A stretch of DNA of 64,000 nt from Morchella semilibera (taxonomy: Eukaryota > Ascomycota > Pezizomycetes > Pezizales > Morchellaceae), in assembly GCA_009192285.1 (NCBI GenBank), contig CM018607.1, forward strand, positions 929,736 to 993,735. The letters are read 5' to 3'. Shown piece by piece: positions 23,001-33,454 of the stretch. A program made the translations under genes and the position numbers. Position 1 is the stretch's first letter. Each line of letters opens with the position of its first letter. Under the pieces are notes generated by a model that ran no database searches, was not told the DNA's origin, and worked only from the letters and a program-made list of their open reading frames with translations.

Positions 23001-23631
23001 TGTGACGGAGTGTCCTGACGCAAAGAAGAAGATGACAATGATGACGCAGAAGGACTTGAGGAGCACAGTTCACGTGACAAGGGGACCAACGAAGACAGAG
23101 GCAACACCGGGCAAGGACAAGCACAAGTACCAGCGAAGGCAAAGGCAAGGGCAAAGGCACAAGAGCACAGAGCAGAGAAAGTGAGGACCGAAAGGACCTC
23201 AACGAGAATGATGAAGAGTACTATGGTTTTCCTCGTGAGAGGACAGGATCTTGGGTACGAGAGGCTATGGCTTTGAGAATAGGAGTAGATTTCTATGTAC
23301 CGAGATAACAGGAAGACGAGACAGAGAGAAAAGAAAGAAAGGACTAAGGAAAACGTCTAACCCCACTATTTAACACTTCCCCCCTACCAGTCCGTTATGA
23401 CTCATACATCAATTCATAGAAACCCACAGAAACCCGTCGCATCCACACCTCACCTTCCTCCCCACTATCTTTGCTATTTTACATTACAAATCCATCACGC
23501 CATCGAACCTCCTAGAACCAAATGACGACACCCCCCTTTAGCTCACCCCTTCTTCGCTTAACCATTCCTAAACCATCACAACAGCGCTTCGACTACCAAA
23601 CCTTCGGGACTGATGCCAAGACGCCGGGACA
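23001..23631 (-). repeat. Element B 3' LTR
   Basis: It starts 'tgtgacggagtgtcc' and ends 'acgccgggaca'. Beyond its first 20 bases it resembles the neighbouring solo LTR (16246) more than B's own 5' LTR. In element orientation a purine stretch (GGAGGGGA) lies shortly before it. Confidence 0.88.
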
Positions 23632-23639
23632 GATCAGGT

Positions 23640-24842
23640 CCCCTCCAAGGGCCTAGCTCCTGATAGGCCGAGGTTTCGAAGGATATTGATTGTGAAATGC
23701 TCTTCGAAGGTCAGGACCATGTTCAAGATCGCTCGAAGGTTGCCAGGAAGGTTCTTCATATCCAACATATCTAACCAAATACTCCACCCGCCTTCCTCTC
23801 TTCCGCGAGTCCAATATCTCCGCTACCTCCCATTCAGTCTCTCCTTCTACCTCTACTGGTGGGGTGGTTCAACAATTTGTCCAGGAACAGGATCATGTAT
23901 CGTCGGTGATAGCAATGAAACGTGGAATACCGGATGTATTTTCATGGAGGCAGGTAATTCCAGTTCATAGGCATAAGGACTCACGATTCGTTTAACCAAA
24001 TACGGGCCAATTTGTTTCCAATCAAGTTTTTTCGAGGGTCGCTTTGTTTCGATATTTCGGGTAGAAAGCCAGACAGAATCACCGACCGCATATCGAGGTG
24101 CTGGAGTACGATGTAAATTGGCCGTTTCCTCCTGTATCTTCTGAGCCCTAAACATCTCACTTTTTAACAAATCAAAGACTTGGGACATCTCCCGTGCCAA
24201 CCCATTGGGCTGATCCTCATTCACCATCTGTCCGTGTTGTAATGGTCCGAAGGTCATCCTCGGATGTCTCCCATAGTTAGCCTGGAAGGGGGACATATTA
24301 GTAGTCTCAGAAATGTGATTATTGGTAGCAAACTCAGCAAGAGGTGGAAGGTCAGCCCAATTATCCTGTTGATATGATACATAACTACGAAGATACTGCT
24401 CCATCATCGCATTGGTCCTCTCCGTTTGTCCATCTGTTTGAGGATGAAAGGCAGTGGAATATCGAGGCGCAATCTCTAGACGATCACAGAGGGTTTTCCA
24501 GAACTCGGCGGTAAACTGTGTTCCCCTGTCTGAGACAATGGTTTCCGGTAGTCCATGAAGCTTCCATACCTGCTCCAGGTATAGACGAGACAGATCCCTG
24601 GCGTTAACATTCTCTGTGGTAAGAATCAAATGCTTCATCTTTGTTAACCGGTCCACTACCACTAGTATGGCATTAAACCCATTGCTCTCCGGGAGTCCGG
24701 TCACAAAATCCATAGTAATATCCGACCAAGGTCCCTTAGGTACTGATAGTGGTCGCAGCACTCCTTGAAGAGGATTATGGCTCACTTTGCTCCGCCGACA
24801 AGTATGGCAGTTCTGAACATAACGGTCTGTATATTTCCGCAT
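23640..24842 (-). mobile_element. Element B integrase-chromodomain region
   Basis: It shows CHTCRRSK, ITMDFVTGLPESNGFNAILV, VSDRGTQFTAEFW, FHPQTDGQTERTN and the C-terminal LDWKQIGPYLVKRIVSPYAY and MKIHPVFHVSLL. The chromodomain end near 23.7-23.8 kb is recognisable but eroded. Confidence 0.88.
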
Positions 24843-24860
24843 GGTCGGCCAATAATAATT

Positions 24861-27245
24861 TCAGTTCAAGAGTTCCAGTATCTTCGATCGCCCAAGATGT
24901 CCAGCAGAGGGTTTATCATGATATTCTCGTAGCAGATGGAGCTTGAGTTCATCATAGTCAGGAACGTAGAGTGTATTCCGATAGAGCAGTAACTCCTCCT
25001 CGCTTTCCTTACACTCAGCCAACGAAATTTCTTTTGATTGTCGAACGCCATTCCGGAGCATGGTTAGAACTTTACTTGGAAAGCTGTCACACTGGTAAGC
25101 TTTGTTAAATAAATCAAGTACGGGAGACGATCCTTCAGCGGGTTCATTTGCCAAAGAACCCGCTAACAAACCTATCTTTACATCTAAGTTCTCCTTCTTT
25201 AAAACCACTCGACTTTGTTGTTCCAACCTCTCATCTCCTTCCTTTGGTAAATCCTTAGGCCTCCTGGTCAGAATATCAACCTTTCTTCCCTGCTTCCCGG
25301 GCCTATACTGAATAATAAAATTAAACCGAGACAAGAACTCTGCCCAACGAGTTTGACGCCGATTTAGCAATTTGGTTGACATAAAATACTCCAGATTGCG
25401 ATAATCTGTGAGTACTTTCACCTGGAATTGAGCTGTCTCCAGGTGAGGTCTCCATTCCTCAAAACAACGAATAATAGCCAGCAATTCTTTGTCATAAATC
25501 TCATAGTTACATTCCACAGGCAAATGTGTCTTGGAAAAGAAGGCAACTGGGTGGAGTACTCCTTTGTCTTCGCGTTGTGATAGTATCCCTGCCGACACGT
25601 AGTCCGACGCATCCGTCTCCACGATAAATTCTTTCTCTGGATCGGGGTACATCAATATCGGGGCGGTGGTAAAAGCAGTCTTGAGTTTCTGAAAAGCTTG
25701 TTCAACCTTCTGAGTCCACTCAAATCGCACATGTTTTTTCGTCAAAGCAGTCAATGGCCGAGCCACTCTAGAGTAAGCAAAAATAAAACGCGGATAAAAA
25801 TTAGCAAACCCAAGAAACTCCTGAACCTCTTTTACTGTTTTCGGCGTATCCCAGTCCACAATCGTTTGTACCTTAGCAGGATCCATTTTCATTCCTCCAG
25901 GAGTCAGAATCATGCCCAAATATTTTGTTTCTTGCACGCTGAATTCACACTTCTTGGGCTTCAGATGTACCTCGTTAGCCTCTCGGGCTTCCAGTACTTG
26001 TTGCACATCCCGTTGATGTTGCTCCAGGGTTTCCGAATAAATAAGAATATCATCAAGGTAAGCAGTAGCATAACGGTCTAGAAAGGGCCGGAGGATATCA
26101 TTAATCCAGCGTTGAAAAGTAGCGGGCGCGTTGATTAGACCAAAAGGCATCACCAGATATTCCCAATGTCCATAGCATGTTCTAAAAGCCGTTTTCCACT
26201 CATCCCCCTATTTAATCCTAATCTGATTATAACCCCATCGTAGATCCAGCTTGGTAAAATAATTCGCCCGTGCCAGATTGGCCATAGTTTCTGGTGTAAG
26301 GGGAAGAGGATATCGATCCTTGACCGTGATGGCATTTAGCTTTCGATAATCAACGCATAAGCGTAGGGAACCATCAGCCTTTTTAACAAATAGCACCGGA
26401 GCAGCAGCTGGGGAGTTGCTAGACCTAAGAAACCCTTTCTTTAAATTATCGGCCAGATAATCCCTCAGCACCTTCAACTCTTCCGACATACAACACATGG
26501 GACCAAAAGGTGGTGCTGTTCCTTCTTGTAGCTTTATCTTATGATCATAGGAACGGTGTGGTGGTAACATGCATGCATTAGTTTCAGCAAATAACTGTCG
26601 GAAGCGTTGATAATCTATCGGGATCTTTCCATCAGGATTGGCAGGCATCTCCAATATTCTGTTAATGGCATATAGAGTAGTTGAATAGACTTGAACAGTA
26701 GAATACCGAGCCAACTTTTTAAACGATCGAGGGGTAACCGCTGAAATATGAGTAACTGGCCTTTCTGGTGGTGGTGTTGAAATTCCTCGAGCAACAATAG
26801 GTTTGCAGTTGGCTATGCAGTGTTCAAGACATACTGATGATTGGAAGAAAATCTCATTCCTTCCACTATCAATCAAAGCCCCATGTCTTCTCATCCAAGG
26901 TATTCCCATCACTATCGGGTAGTGTCCTAGTTTCGTAACAAAGAAAGGACATTCCTCCAAATGTCCATTAATTTCCAATTCCAATGTCACCTTCTTAATC
27001 ACTTTCCCCGACTCAACAGGTCTCCCGTCAATCACATCAATCTCCCTCTCAGTCCTCAAGTTCTTCATTTTCAATTCATGGCGGCGCACAAAGTCTTCAT
27101 CAATAAATGCATATCCCGATGCTCCAGTATCAATCAAGGCATAGGTGGGTACAATAGATTTTTTATTTTGCGAAATAGAACAAACTACAATCAATTGATT
27201 CCCATCCATCTCCCCTTCTGATAGTGAAAACGTAGAAATAGACAC
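24861..27245 (-). mobile_element. Element B protease-RT-RNase H region
   Basis: Protease motif ALIDTGASGYAFID; RT blocks LRLCVDYRKLNAITVKDRYP, FGLINAPATFQ and YLDDILIYS; RNase H IVETDASDYVSAGILSQ; and the conserved IQYRPGKQGRK. It is related to but clearly distinct from element A. Confidence 0.9.
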
Positions 27246-27283
27246 CTTAGAAAAAACTTTAGGAGGTCCCTAGGCTATGCCGC

Positions 27284-28525
27284 TTAGGCCAGGGACGAAT
27301 CATTTAATTCCTCCTCATCCGACGATAAATCCTCCTCCTTTTCCTTCTTTTCCTTCTTTGCTTCCAACAATGCCCCCCTCATCCTAGGTGCTGCCCTCCC
27401 CGAGGGCAGAAGAGTACAATCGCTAACCAAATGTCCAACTCCCCCACAGTAATAACAATGATTCTCCGCACGACGTGCTTCCCTTTCCCTGGGATCCAGA
27501 CGACGACGACTATTAGACAAATCCATAGGAACGGCTCCCCCAGGAGTATAGGAAGGGTGGGCCGCTGGCGCAGCATTCTTCGGTGGTGGTTGGGGTGGAC
27601 CTCATACAACTGGGGATACTGTTGATGCAACAGGTGGGCGCGAGACAAAGGGACGCGGAGCGGGGCCACTAGGAATCTGAAATCTAAACCTCCCCATGCT
27701 AGCCTGCAAAGCTCGTTGTTTGTTGTCCAGATGTTGAAGAAGTAGCCCACAGTCCTTAATGGTTGTTGGGGTTTCATTCTGAATCATTAGAGCTATCAGG
27801 TCTTGGTTAAGGCCTTCCAAAAGGCATTCAATCTTGGCCGCCTCGTTGAGCTCAGAGTCGGCAGCATGCCGCTGGAACTCTGCAAAGTACTTAGAAAAAC
27901 TGCGTTGGCGCTGCCTGATCTCCCTCAAGTTACGAGCAGCAGTGGCCGCGCGATCTGGATCCCCAAAAGCATTGTTTAAAATTTCAAAAAATTCCGCTAT
28001 AGAATCGAGAGCGATTCCTTCATCCGTAATATAAACTAGAAATTGGTCTGCCGCTGCCCCTTCTAGTCGAGAAATAGAATAGGCAAGTTGTTGGGCCGAG
28101 GTAGGAAAGCGATCGAGATTAGCCGTAAGCTTAATCATTTGTTGTCTCTGGAAGGTCCCAAGAGTCTTGCGATCGCCCTAGTATTTCTTCGGGTCGGGAA
28201 GTTTTTCTGATTTGGATGGCTTGGTTAAGTCGTCGTGGATCTCCTCTAAACCTCCTTTGACTCCTTCTTGAAGCTTCTTGATCTTAGCTCGTAGTCCCTG
28301 GATTTCTTTATGGAACTCAGCCCAGCCTGGTTCTGTTTCAGAGTGATGGGTGGTGATGTCGACCGCATATTGCTGGACCCCTCTGTGCGCTCTTTGAAGG
28401 AGGGCATACGCTTGCTTCGCTTCTTCCGTTGCGGCGGGGTCCACTTCAGGGTGAGCGACAAAGAACCCTTCGAGATCCGTATGGAGCTTTTGATAATAAA
28501 ATGCATTGGTAGCTGGAGCAGTCAT
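27284..28525 (-). mobile_element. Element B gag region
   Basis: It begins MTAPATNAFYYQKLHTDLEG. The gag domain includes LNNAFGDPDRAATAARNL and FSKYFAEFQRHA, and the CCHC knuckle is CYYCGGVGHLVSDC near 27.44 kb. The end is acidic. Confidence 0.82.
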
Positions 28526-28575
28526 GGTGAACTATGGTGCGAGGAATTTCGAGCTGTGCTAGTCGAGTAAAGGTG

Positions 28576-28585
28576 GTCTCGTCTT
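28576..28585 (-). promoter_or_regulatory. Element B putative self-primer binding site
   Basis: In element orientation AAGACGAGAC begins two bases after the 5' LTR. It is perfectly complementary to GTCTCGTCTT inside the same LTR (28911-28920). The same pair occurs in the copy at the right edge of the window. Confidence 0.65.
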
Positions 28586-28587
28586 AG

Positions 28588-29219
28588 TGTGACGGAGTGT
28601 CTTGACGCAAAGAAGAAGATGACAATGATGACGCAGAAGGACCCGAGGAGCACAGCCTAAGCGACAAGGAGACCGACAAAGACAAAGGTAACACCGGGCA
28701 GGCACAAGCTCAAGCACCGGCGAAGGCAAAGGCAAGGGCAAAGGCACAAAGACACAGAGCAGGGGAATTGAGGACCAGATGGACCTCAACAAGAACAATA
28801 AGAGATACTATAGGTTTCCTCTTGTTAGAGGATCGAGTATTTGGTATGAGGGGCTATGGCTTAGAAATAGGAGTAGATTCCTATGTACCGAGATAACAGG
28901 AAGACGAGACAGAGAGAAAAGAAAGACAGAACTAAGGAAAACCTCTATCCCCGCTATTTAACACACCTCCTCCGCCAGTCTGCTATGACTTACACTTTCG
29001 CTTATGGAACCCCATAGAAACCCATCGCTGCCACACCTCATAATCCTCCCCACCATATTCGTTACTTACATCAGCAATCCATCACACCATCGAACCTCTT
29101 AGAACCCAATGACGACACCCCCTCCTTAGTATACCTCCTCCTCGCTTATCATTTCCCCAACAACCATAACAGCGCTTCAGCTACCAAATCCTCAGGACCG
29201 ATGCCAAGATGCCGGGATA
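28588..29219 (-). repeat. Element B 5' LTR
   Basis: 632 bp, starting 'tgtgacggagtgtcttg' and ending 'gccgggata'. In element orientation it holds a TTAAATA box and a pyrimidine-rich start region before GTCTCGTCTT. Confidence 0.88.
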
Positions 29220-30542
29220 CATGCCCATCCTTATAAACACCTTTCCTAACTTCCTTCCAGCTATACCCTAGCTTATGTAGCCACCTCCTAGCTGTTGAGG
29301 CATAAATTGTAAGCTTGTGTTGGCCGGAAATTGCTGTTTCCTCCTTGAGTTCAAGCTCATCAAGGGATTCTGATAAAAGCTGGAGTTCTTGTTGCCTATT
29401 TATATTAGACATTTGGGATTGCCAATCTTCAGATACAGCTTTGCATAGGATCTCTGCTCTAATACCTGTGGAAATATCAGTATATTTTCTTTGTCTAGAA
29501 CATGTTTTGAATTTCTTACCACCAGAGGCACCAGCTATACATTCTTGAACCACCATCATTGTCCAACATAGAATGCATTTTTGCCACTTTCCCTTGCTTA
29601 CTGGTTGGGATTTTTTCTGTCCTGTATCCATAACCTCTCATTCTTTAAAATCCTCTCTCTAACTTTGGCTCCCTTGCCATATCCAATGGCAACATTCATA
29701 GCACATTGCCTCCTAGATGGTAATGATTGTAGGTGCGGGTTTTTTATTCCCCTGACTTGCCAGTTCATAAACTGTAGAACTTGAAGATGCCAGGTAAAAT
29801 CATGACCAGTAGGACAATTTTTAGATGCCAGAAGACTCTTAATGTCTTGAATCCCTATAAATATATATGTTAACAAAAAAACCCGCAAATTTATCATTAC
29901 CTCACAGAGGGGGAACATACCTGTATATAGCAAGCTATACTGTAAAGATACTGTCTCATACTCAGGCCCGAGCTCTCTAGCCTCTGCAAGAGCATTTTCG
30001 GGTTCTATTTCTGGTTGCAATCTCTCCTTGCCCACCATTTCTTCCTCTATATCTTCAAAGTCACCACCATCTCCTCCATCATATCCCTCAATCATTCCTG
30101 ATTCATCTGGAACCATACTGCCACCACTATCACTGCTAATACTACCTGCCATAGCTTTAGTAGTATAAGGAGTTGATATAAAAAGATCATGTTGTCCCTT
30201 GGTGGGTGTAGCCAATTGACTGTTTAACTGACTGGTATGGGTAGTAGAAGGTTTGCTGCTAAATGGTTTTGCTTTGTTGAGTACAGCAGCATGAAGAGCT
30301 TTTTCAGCGGCAGCTGCCTTGGATTTTAGACGCCATACAGTAGTTCTAGGCCTCCATGGTATGTTGATGATAGGTGAACTCTCTGGTACAGGTACAAAAA
30401 CAACTTTGTGTTTAGGCTTCCTAAAAGCCTTCGTATGATTTTTCTGCTTTGCTTGGTGTATTTTGACACGGCCCATTGTGTAGAAGATGTTGATGAAAAT
30501 AGTAGGATGAATTGAAGTATTAATATTAAAAAGCGGGGTCAA
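29220..30542 (-). pseudogene. DDE-type DNA transposase, N-terminal part only
   Basis: Minus-strand coding DNA starts MGRVKIHQAKQKNHTKAF (about 30475) with basic N-terminus and a Ser/Gly/Glu-rich middle. It then has NWQVRGIKNPHLQSLPSRRQ and, at its end, STARRWLHKLGYSWKEVRKG-VYKDGH. Two probable introns (about 29.86-29.92 kb, starting GTATGT, and about 29.55-29.60 kb, starting GTAAGC) join the frames. I recall the ARRWL..LGY...KKGVY.DGH block from a fungal DDE endonuclease family; the exact superfamily is uncertain. The catalytic C-terminal half is gone: the sequence stops at the LTR of element B and does not resume on its other side. Confidence 0.7.
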
Positions 30543-30782
30543 AGAGGGGTATCTGATGGTGGGTTACACTAAAATACTGGGGGCTAACTTTTATACTAAA
30601 TTATCATAAAAATCCGGGATTGTTTGACCATCTTGTATCCTATAAACGAATGTGTGGGGTCCTACCTATGCTAGTTACCTAGCAACTCTAAAAAGGATTT
30701 CTTGATATCTCGAAAACTCATAGAGTTGTGACGTAAAAAGTAGGGGGTGATAATGTTGTACCCCAATCATTTCCTCCTCCCA

Positions 30783-31347
30783 TGGCAACCACCCACGTAA
30801 GAATAATTCCCCCACCACAACCACACAATTAATAAAGACATGGCCTAGGAATATAATACTTTAGACATAGACCTACCTGAATATCCTCTTAAAATACTTT
30901 TAAGTCTACATTGTTCATGACTAATACAATTTTCAATCTTTTTTGGGAATTTTCCCCCTCCTATGATGTTGGAAAAACTATTTTGTAATTTTTAATATAC
31001 TCATTTGCTTCCCGGCTATCACATATTAAAAGCACGATTTTATAGCTTGAAAACTGATTGTGTTGTATGAATACCCGTGAAGGTCATTTTTTTGTTGTCA
31101 AACTGTCCTGTGTGCCCTGCCAAGCCTGTTCCACTCGGCGCTGTCTTGGCGCATGTTACATCCAAAATAGGTAAATGGCATTGCGAATAACTTTTCAACC
31201 AGACAAGTTATCAAAAATCTATAAGATCAAAGTCTCTATCATACCTATACCTACAATCTGATCTCATAGATTTTTGATATCTTACCTGGTTGAAAAGTTA
31301 TTCGCCTTGCAATTTATGTCACCTTTAGTAGGCCGTGCCGCACCATA
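30783..31347 (+). repeat. Long terminal inverted repeat, right copy (repeat X)
   Basis: Inverse partner of 15819-16240. It ends 'gccgtgccgcacca' followed by TA, mirroring the left end. It is longer than the left copy because of the foldback sequence at 31168-31322. Stretch 30543-30782, between it and the transposase, is unassigned and may be the transposase promoter. Confidence 0.7.
31168..31322. mobile_element. Foldback (MITE-like) insert within repeat X
   Basis: Arms 'gcgaataacttttcaacca...tcaaaaatctata' and 'tatagattt-like...ggttgaaaagttattcgc' are near-perfect inverses around a short centre. The left repeat X lacks this block, giving an empty-site comparison. Ends are approximate. Confidence 0.65.
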
Positions 31348-31362
31348 CATGTATGGCACGAG

Positions 31363-31995
31363 TGTGACGGAGTAACCCGACGCAAAGAAGAAGATGACAA
31401 TGATGACGCAGAAGGACCCGAGGGGCACAGTCTACGCAACGAGGGGACTGATGAAGACAGAGGTGACACCGGCCAGGCACAAACACAGGCACAGGCGAAG
31501 GCAAAGGCAAGAGCAAGGGCACAAGGGCACAGAGCAGGGAAGGTGAGGACCGAATGGACCTCAACGAGAACAATAATAGGTACTATGGGTTTTCTTCTTA
31601 GGAGAGAACCGAGTCTTGGTACAAGAGGCTATGACTTAGAAATAGGAGTAGATTCCTATGTACTGAGATAACAGGAAGACGAGACAAAGAGAAAAGAAAG
31701 AAAGAACCAAGGAAAACATCTATCCCCGCTATTTAACACACTTCCTCCACTAGTCCGCTATGACTCACACTTTCGCTCATAGAACCTCATAGAAGCCCGT
31801 CGCTACCACACCTCGTAATCCTCCCCACCATCTCCGCTATTTTACATTACCAATCCATCACGCCATCGAACCTCCTAGAACCCAATGACGACAACCTCCA
31901 CCTCGCATTCCCCGCTCTCGCTCAATATTACCACAACACTCATAACCATGCATCACCTACCGGATTATCGGGACAGATGCCAAGACGCCGGGACA
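31363..31995 (-). mobile_element. Solo LTR (TGTCCCGG family), TSD acgag
   Basis: It begins 'tgtgacggagtaacccg' and ends 'gacgccgggaca'. The duplication acgag is at 31358-31362 and 31996-32000. Intact ends make it a good reference copy of the family. Confidence 0.9.
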
Positions 31996-32307
31996 ACGAG
32001 AAAGGCATAGGGGGTGGGTGTGTAAATCTCAGAGGAATTTTTTTTGTATGGGAATTAGACCGTTAGGCTAGGTACTAGTACAATTATGGAGGTAGATCTC
32101 TCAATTTCTGTAGACTGGTTGGCTGCAAACGCTGAAGTTTACACACCTACCCTCTATAGCTTCTCGAGCCATACTTAATAAGTTCCAACTTCGCTAACGG
32201 TCCATCCTTCTTCCCCGCTAAGTTCTCCGTTTTTGAAATAAACCACCAAATTTTACAAAGCAACCAGGTTACACAGGCACAAAAGTCTTTAACTATTAGG
32301 CTTCAAA

Positions 32308-32622
32308 ATGCCAAGCCCCACCCCAACCCAAGAAATCCTCAACCTCCTGACTGCTAGCCGGTTAGACGAAGCCTTTACCTGCCAAAGAGAGAACCTCTTC
32401 CTCTCCAGCTTTGCCCAAGCCATTCTCAATGGCCAGAATACCTCCAATGAAACAAAACTAATCATTACTCCGCTATGCGGCATCGCCTGTAACATCTGCT
32501 CTATCGCTGGCGACATAGAAGCCCTCCAACATGACGTAGACGCCCTCAATAAGAGGGTCCAAGAAAACCTCTACCCCCCAAAATCTCCCCCTTGCCTTTC
32601 CCGAACAACAAGAGATGATTAG
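32308..32622 (+). CDS. Small hypothetical protein
   Basis: 104 codons from ATG 32308: MPSPTPTQEILNLLTASRLD..., with a heptad-like stretch (IAGDIEALQHDVDALNKRVQ) that could form a short coiled coil. I recognise no family. The preceding ATG context (caaaATG) is acceptable. A short LTR piece (32692-32716) follows. It could be the N-terminal stub of a longer gene. Confidence 0.35.
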   Translation: MPSPTPTQEILNLLTASRLDEAFTCQRENLFLSSFAQAILNGQNTSNETKLIITPLCGIACNICSIAGDIEALQHDVDALNKRVQENLYPPKSPPCLSRTTRDD

Positions 32623-32691
32623 AATCTCAAATACCTTCAACAGGTTGTTAGCAAAACTCAACAAACCCGCCCCTCTCTCAACCCGTCCCTC

Positions 32692-32716
32692 TGTGACGGA
32701 GTAACCGAACGCAAAG
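32692..32716 (-). mobile_element. Short LTR end fragment
   Basis: About 25 bases match the terminal part of the minus-oriented TGTCCCGG-family LTR (tgtgacggagtaac..acgcaaag), then identity stops. Confidence 0.5.
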
Positions 32717-32800
32717 TCATCAGCAAGCTTGTAGTTGTCTCTGGGCGCATAACCCTCCGCCCTGGCGCAAACTTTGTGGTTACCCTACGCCAGGTGTCAC

Positions 32801-32945
32801 CCTAGGAATCACCCTGCGCCCGGTTCCTTCCTAGGAATCATTCTGCGCCAGGCGCCATCCTCTGAATTATTCTGCGACAGGCGTCATTTTCTGGGATATT
32901 CTGCACCAGGCGCCATCCTCTGAATTATTCTGTACCCGGCGCCCT
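32801..32945. repeat. 29-bp tandem repeat, five units
   Basis: Units start at 32801, 32830, 32859, 32888 and 32917. Shared core 'aattattctgcgccaggcg' with drift. Period is exactly 29. A further decayed half unit may lie at 32745-32800. The next 500 bases to 33454 show nothing else I can name. Confidence 0.8.
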
Positions 32946-33454
32946 ATTCTTTTTCTCCATTCATGCCAGGAGATTTCCCGTGTCCCATACGGCACCTGGC
33001 GTTCCAGGAGATTTGGCGATAGCTCCTTTCACTATCGCGAGTCCCTACGAAGTTATAGGTAGCCTATATGTCTAACTAAATTCATTCCATGTCCGCAGAT
33101 CTATTCTAGTATTCACAAGCCAGTTTCCCCTGTCTATCTCAAATAAATATGCCATCCCTAAAATACACTTTAATTCACTACCAAAATTTGGTTACTACTC
33201 CTTCTAGAGGCTTTAAGAAGACTATGAGAGCTATCGGGAATTCCTAGGTCCTTGGCCTCTAAGAGTTCAATCGCGCATAGCCGGTGCGCCCGACCCCTAT
33301 TATCTCATAGCTTAAATAAAGCTTCCAGGCGTCCTGGTAGCCTTCCCCCAAACGCTCCCCATTGATCTCGAGTCCCCACCGTTACCCATGTCCAATCTCT
33401 CCTCGGTGATCTTTTTCTACATGCTGCATTTCCCGTACAGCGCAGGTTATGAAT

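Larger units (their letters stand above)
23001..29219 (-). mobile_element. Element B: decayed chromodomain Ty3/gypsy retrotransposon
   Basis: 6.2 kb, minus orientation, with LTRs 28588-29219 (5') and 23001-23631 (3') of the TGTCCCGG family that supplies most solo LTRs here. Gag, protease, RT, RNase H, integrase and chromodomain traces are in the usual order. It is broken, with about five interruptions, and its LTRs differ at many sites, so it is older than A. No matching TSD was found, suggesting later deletion or recombination at a flank. Confidence 0.9.
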
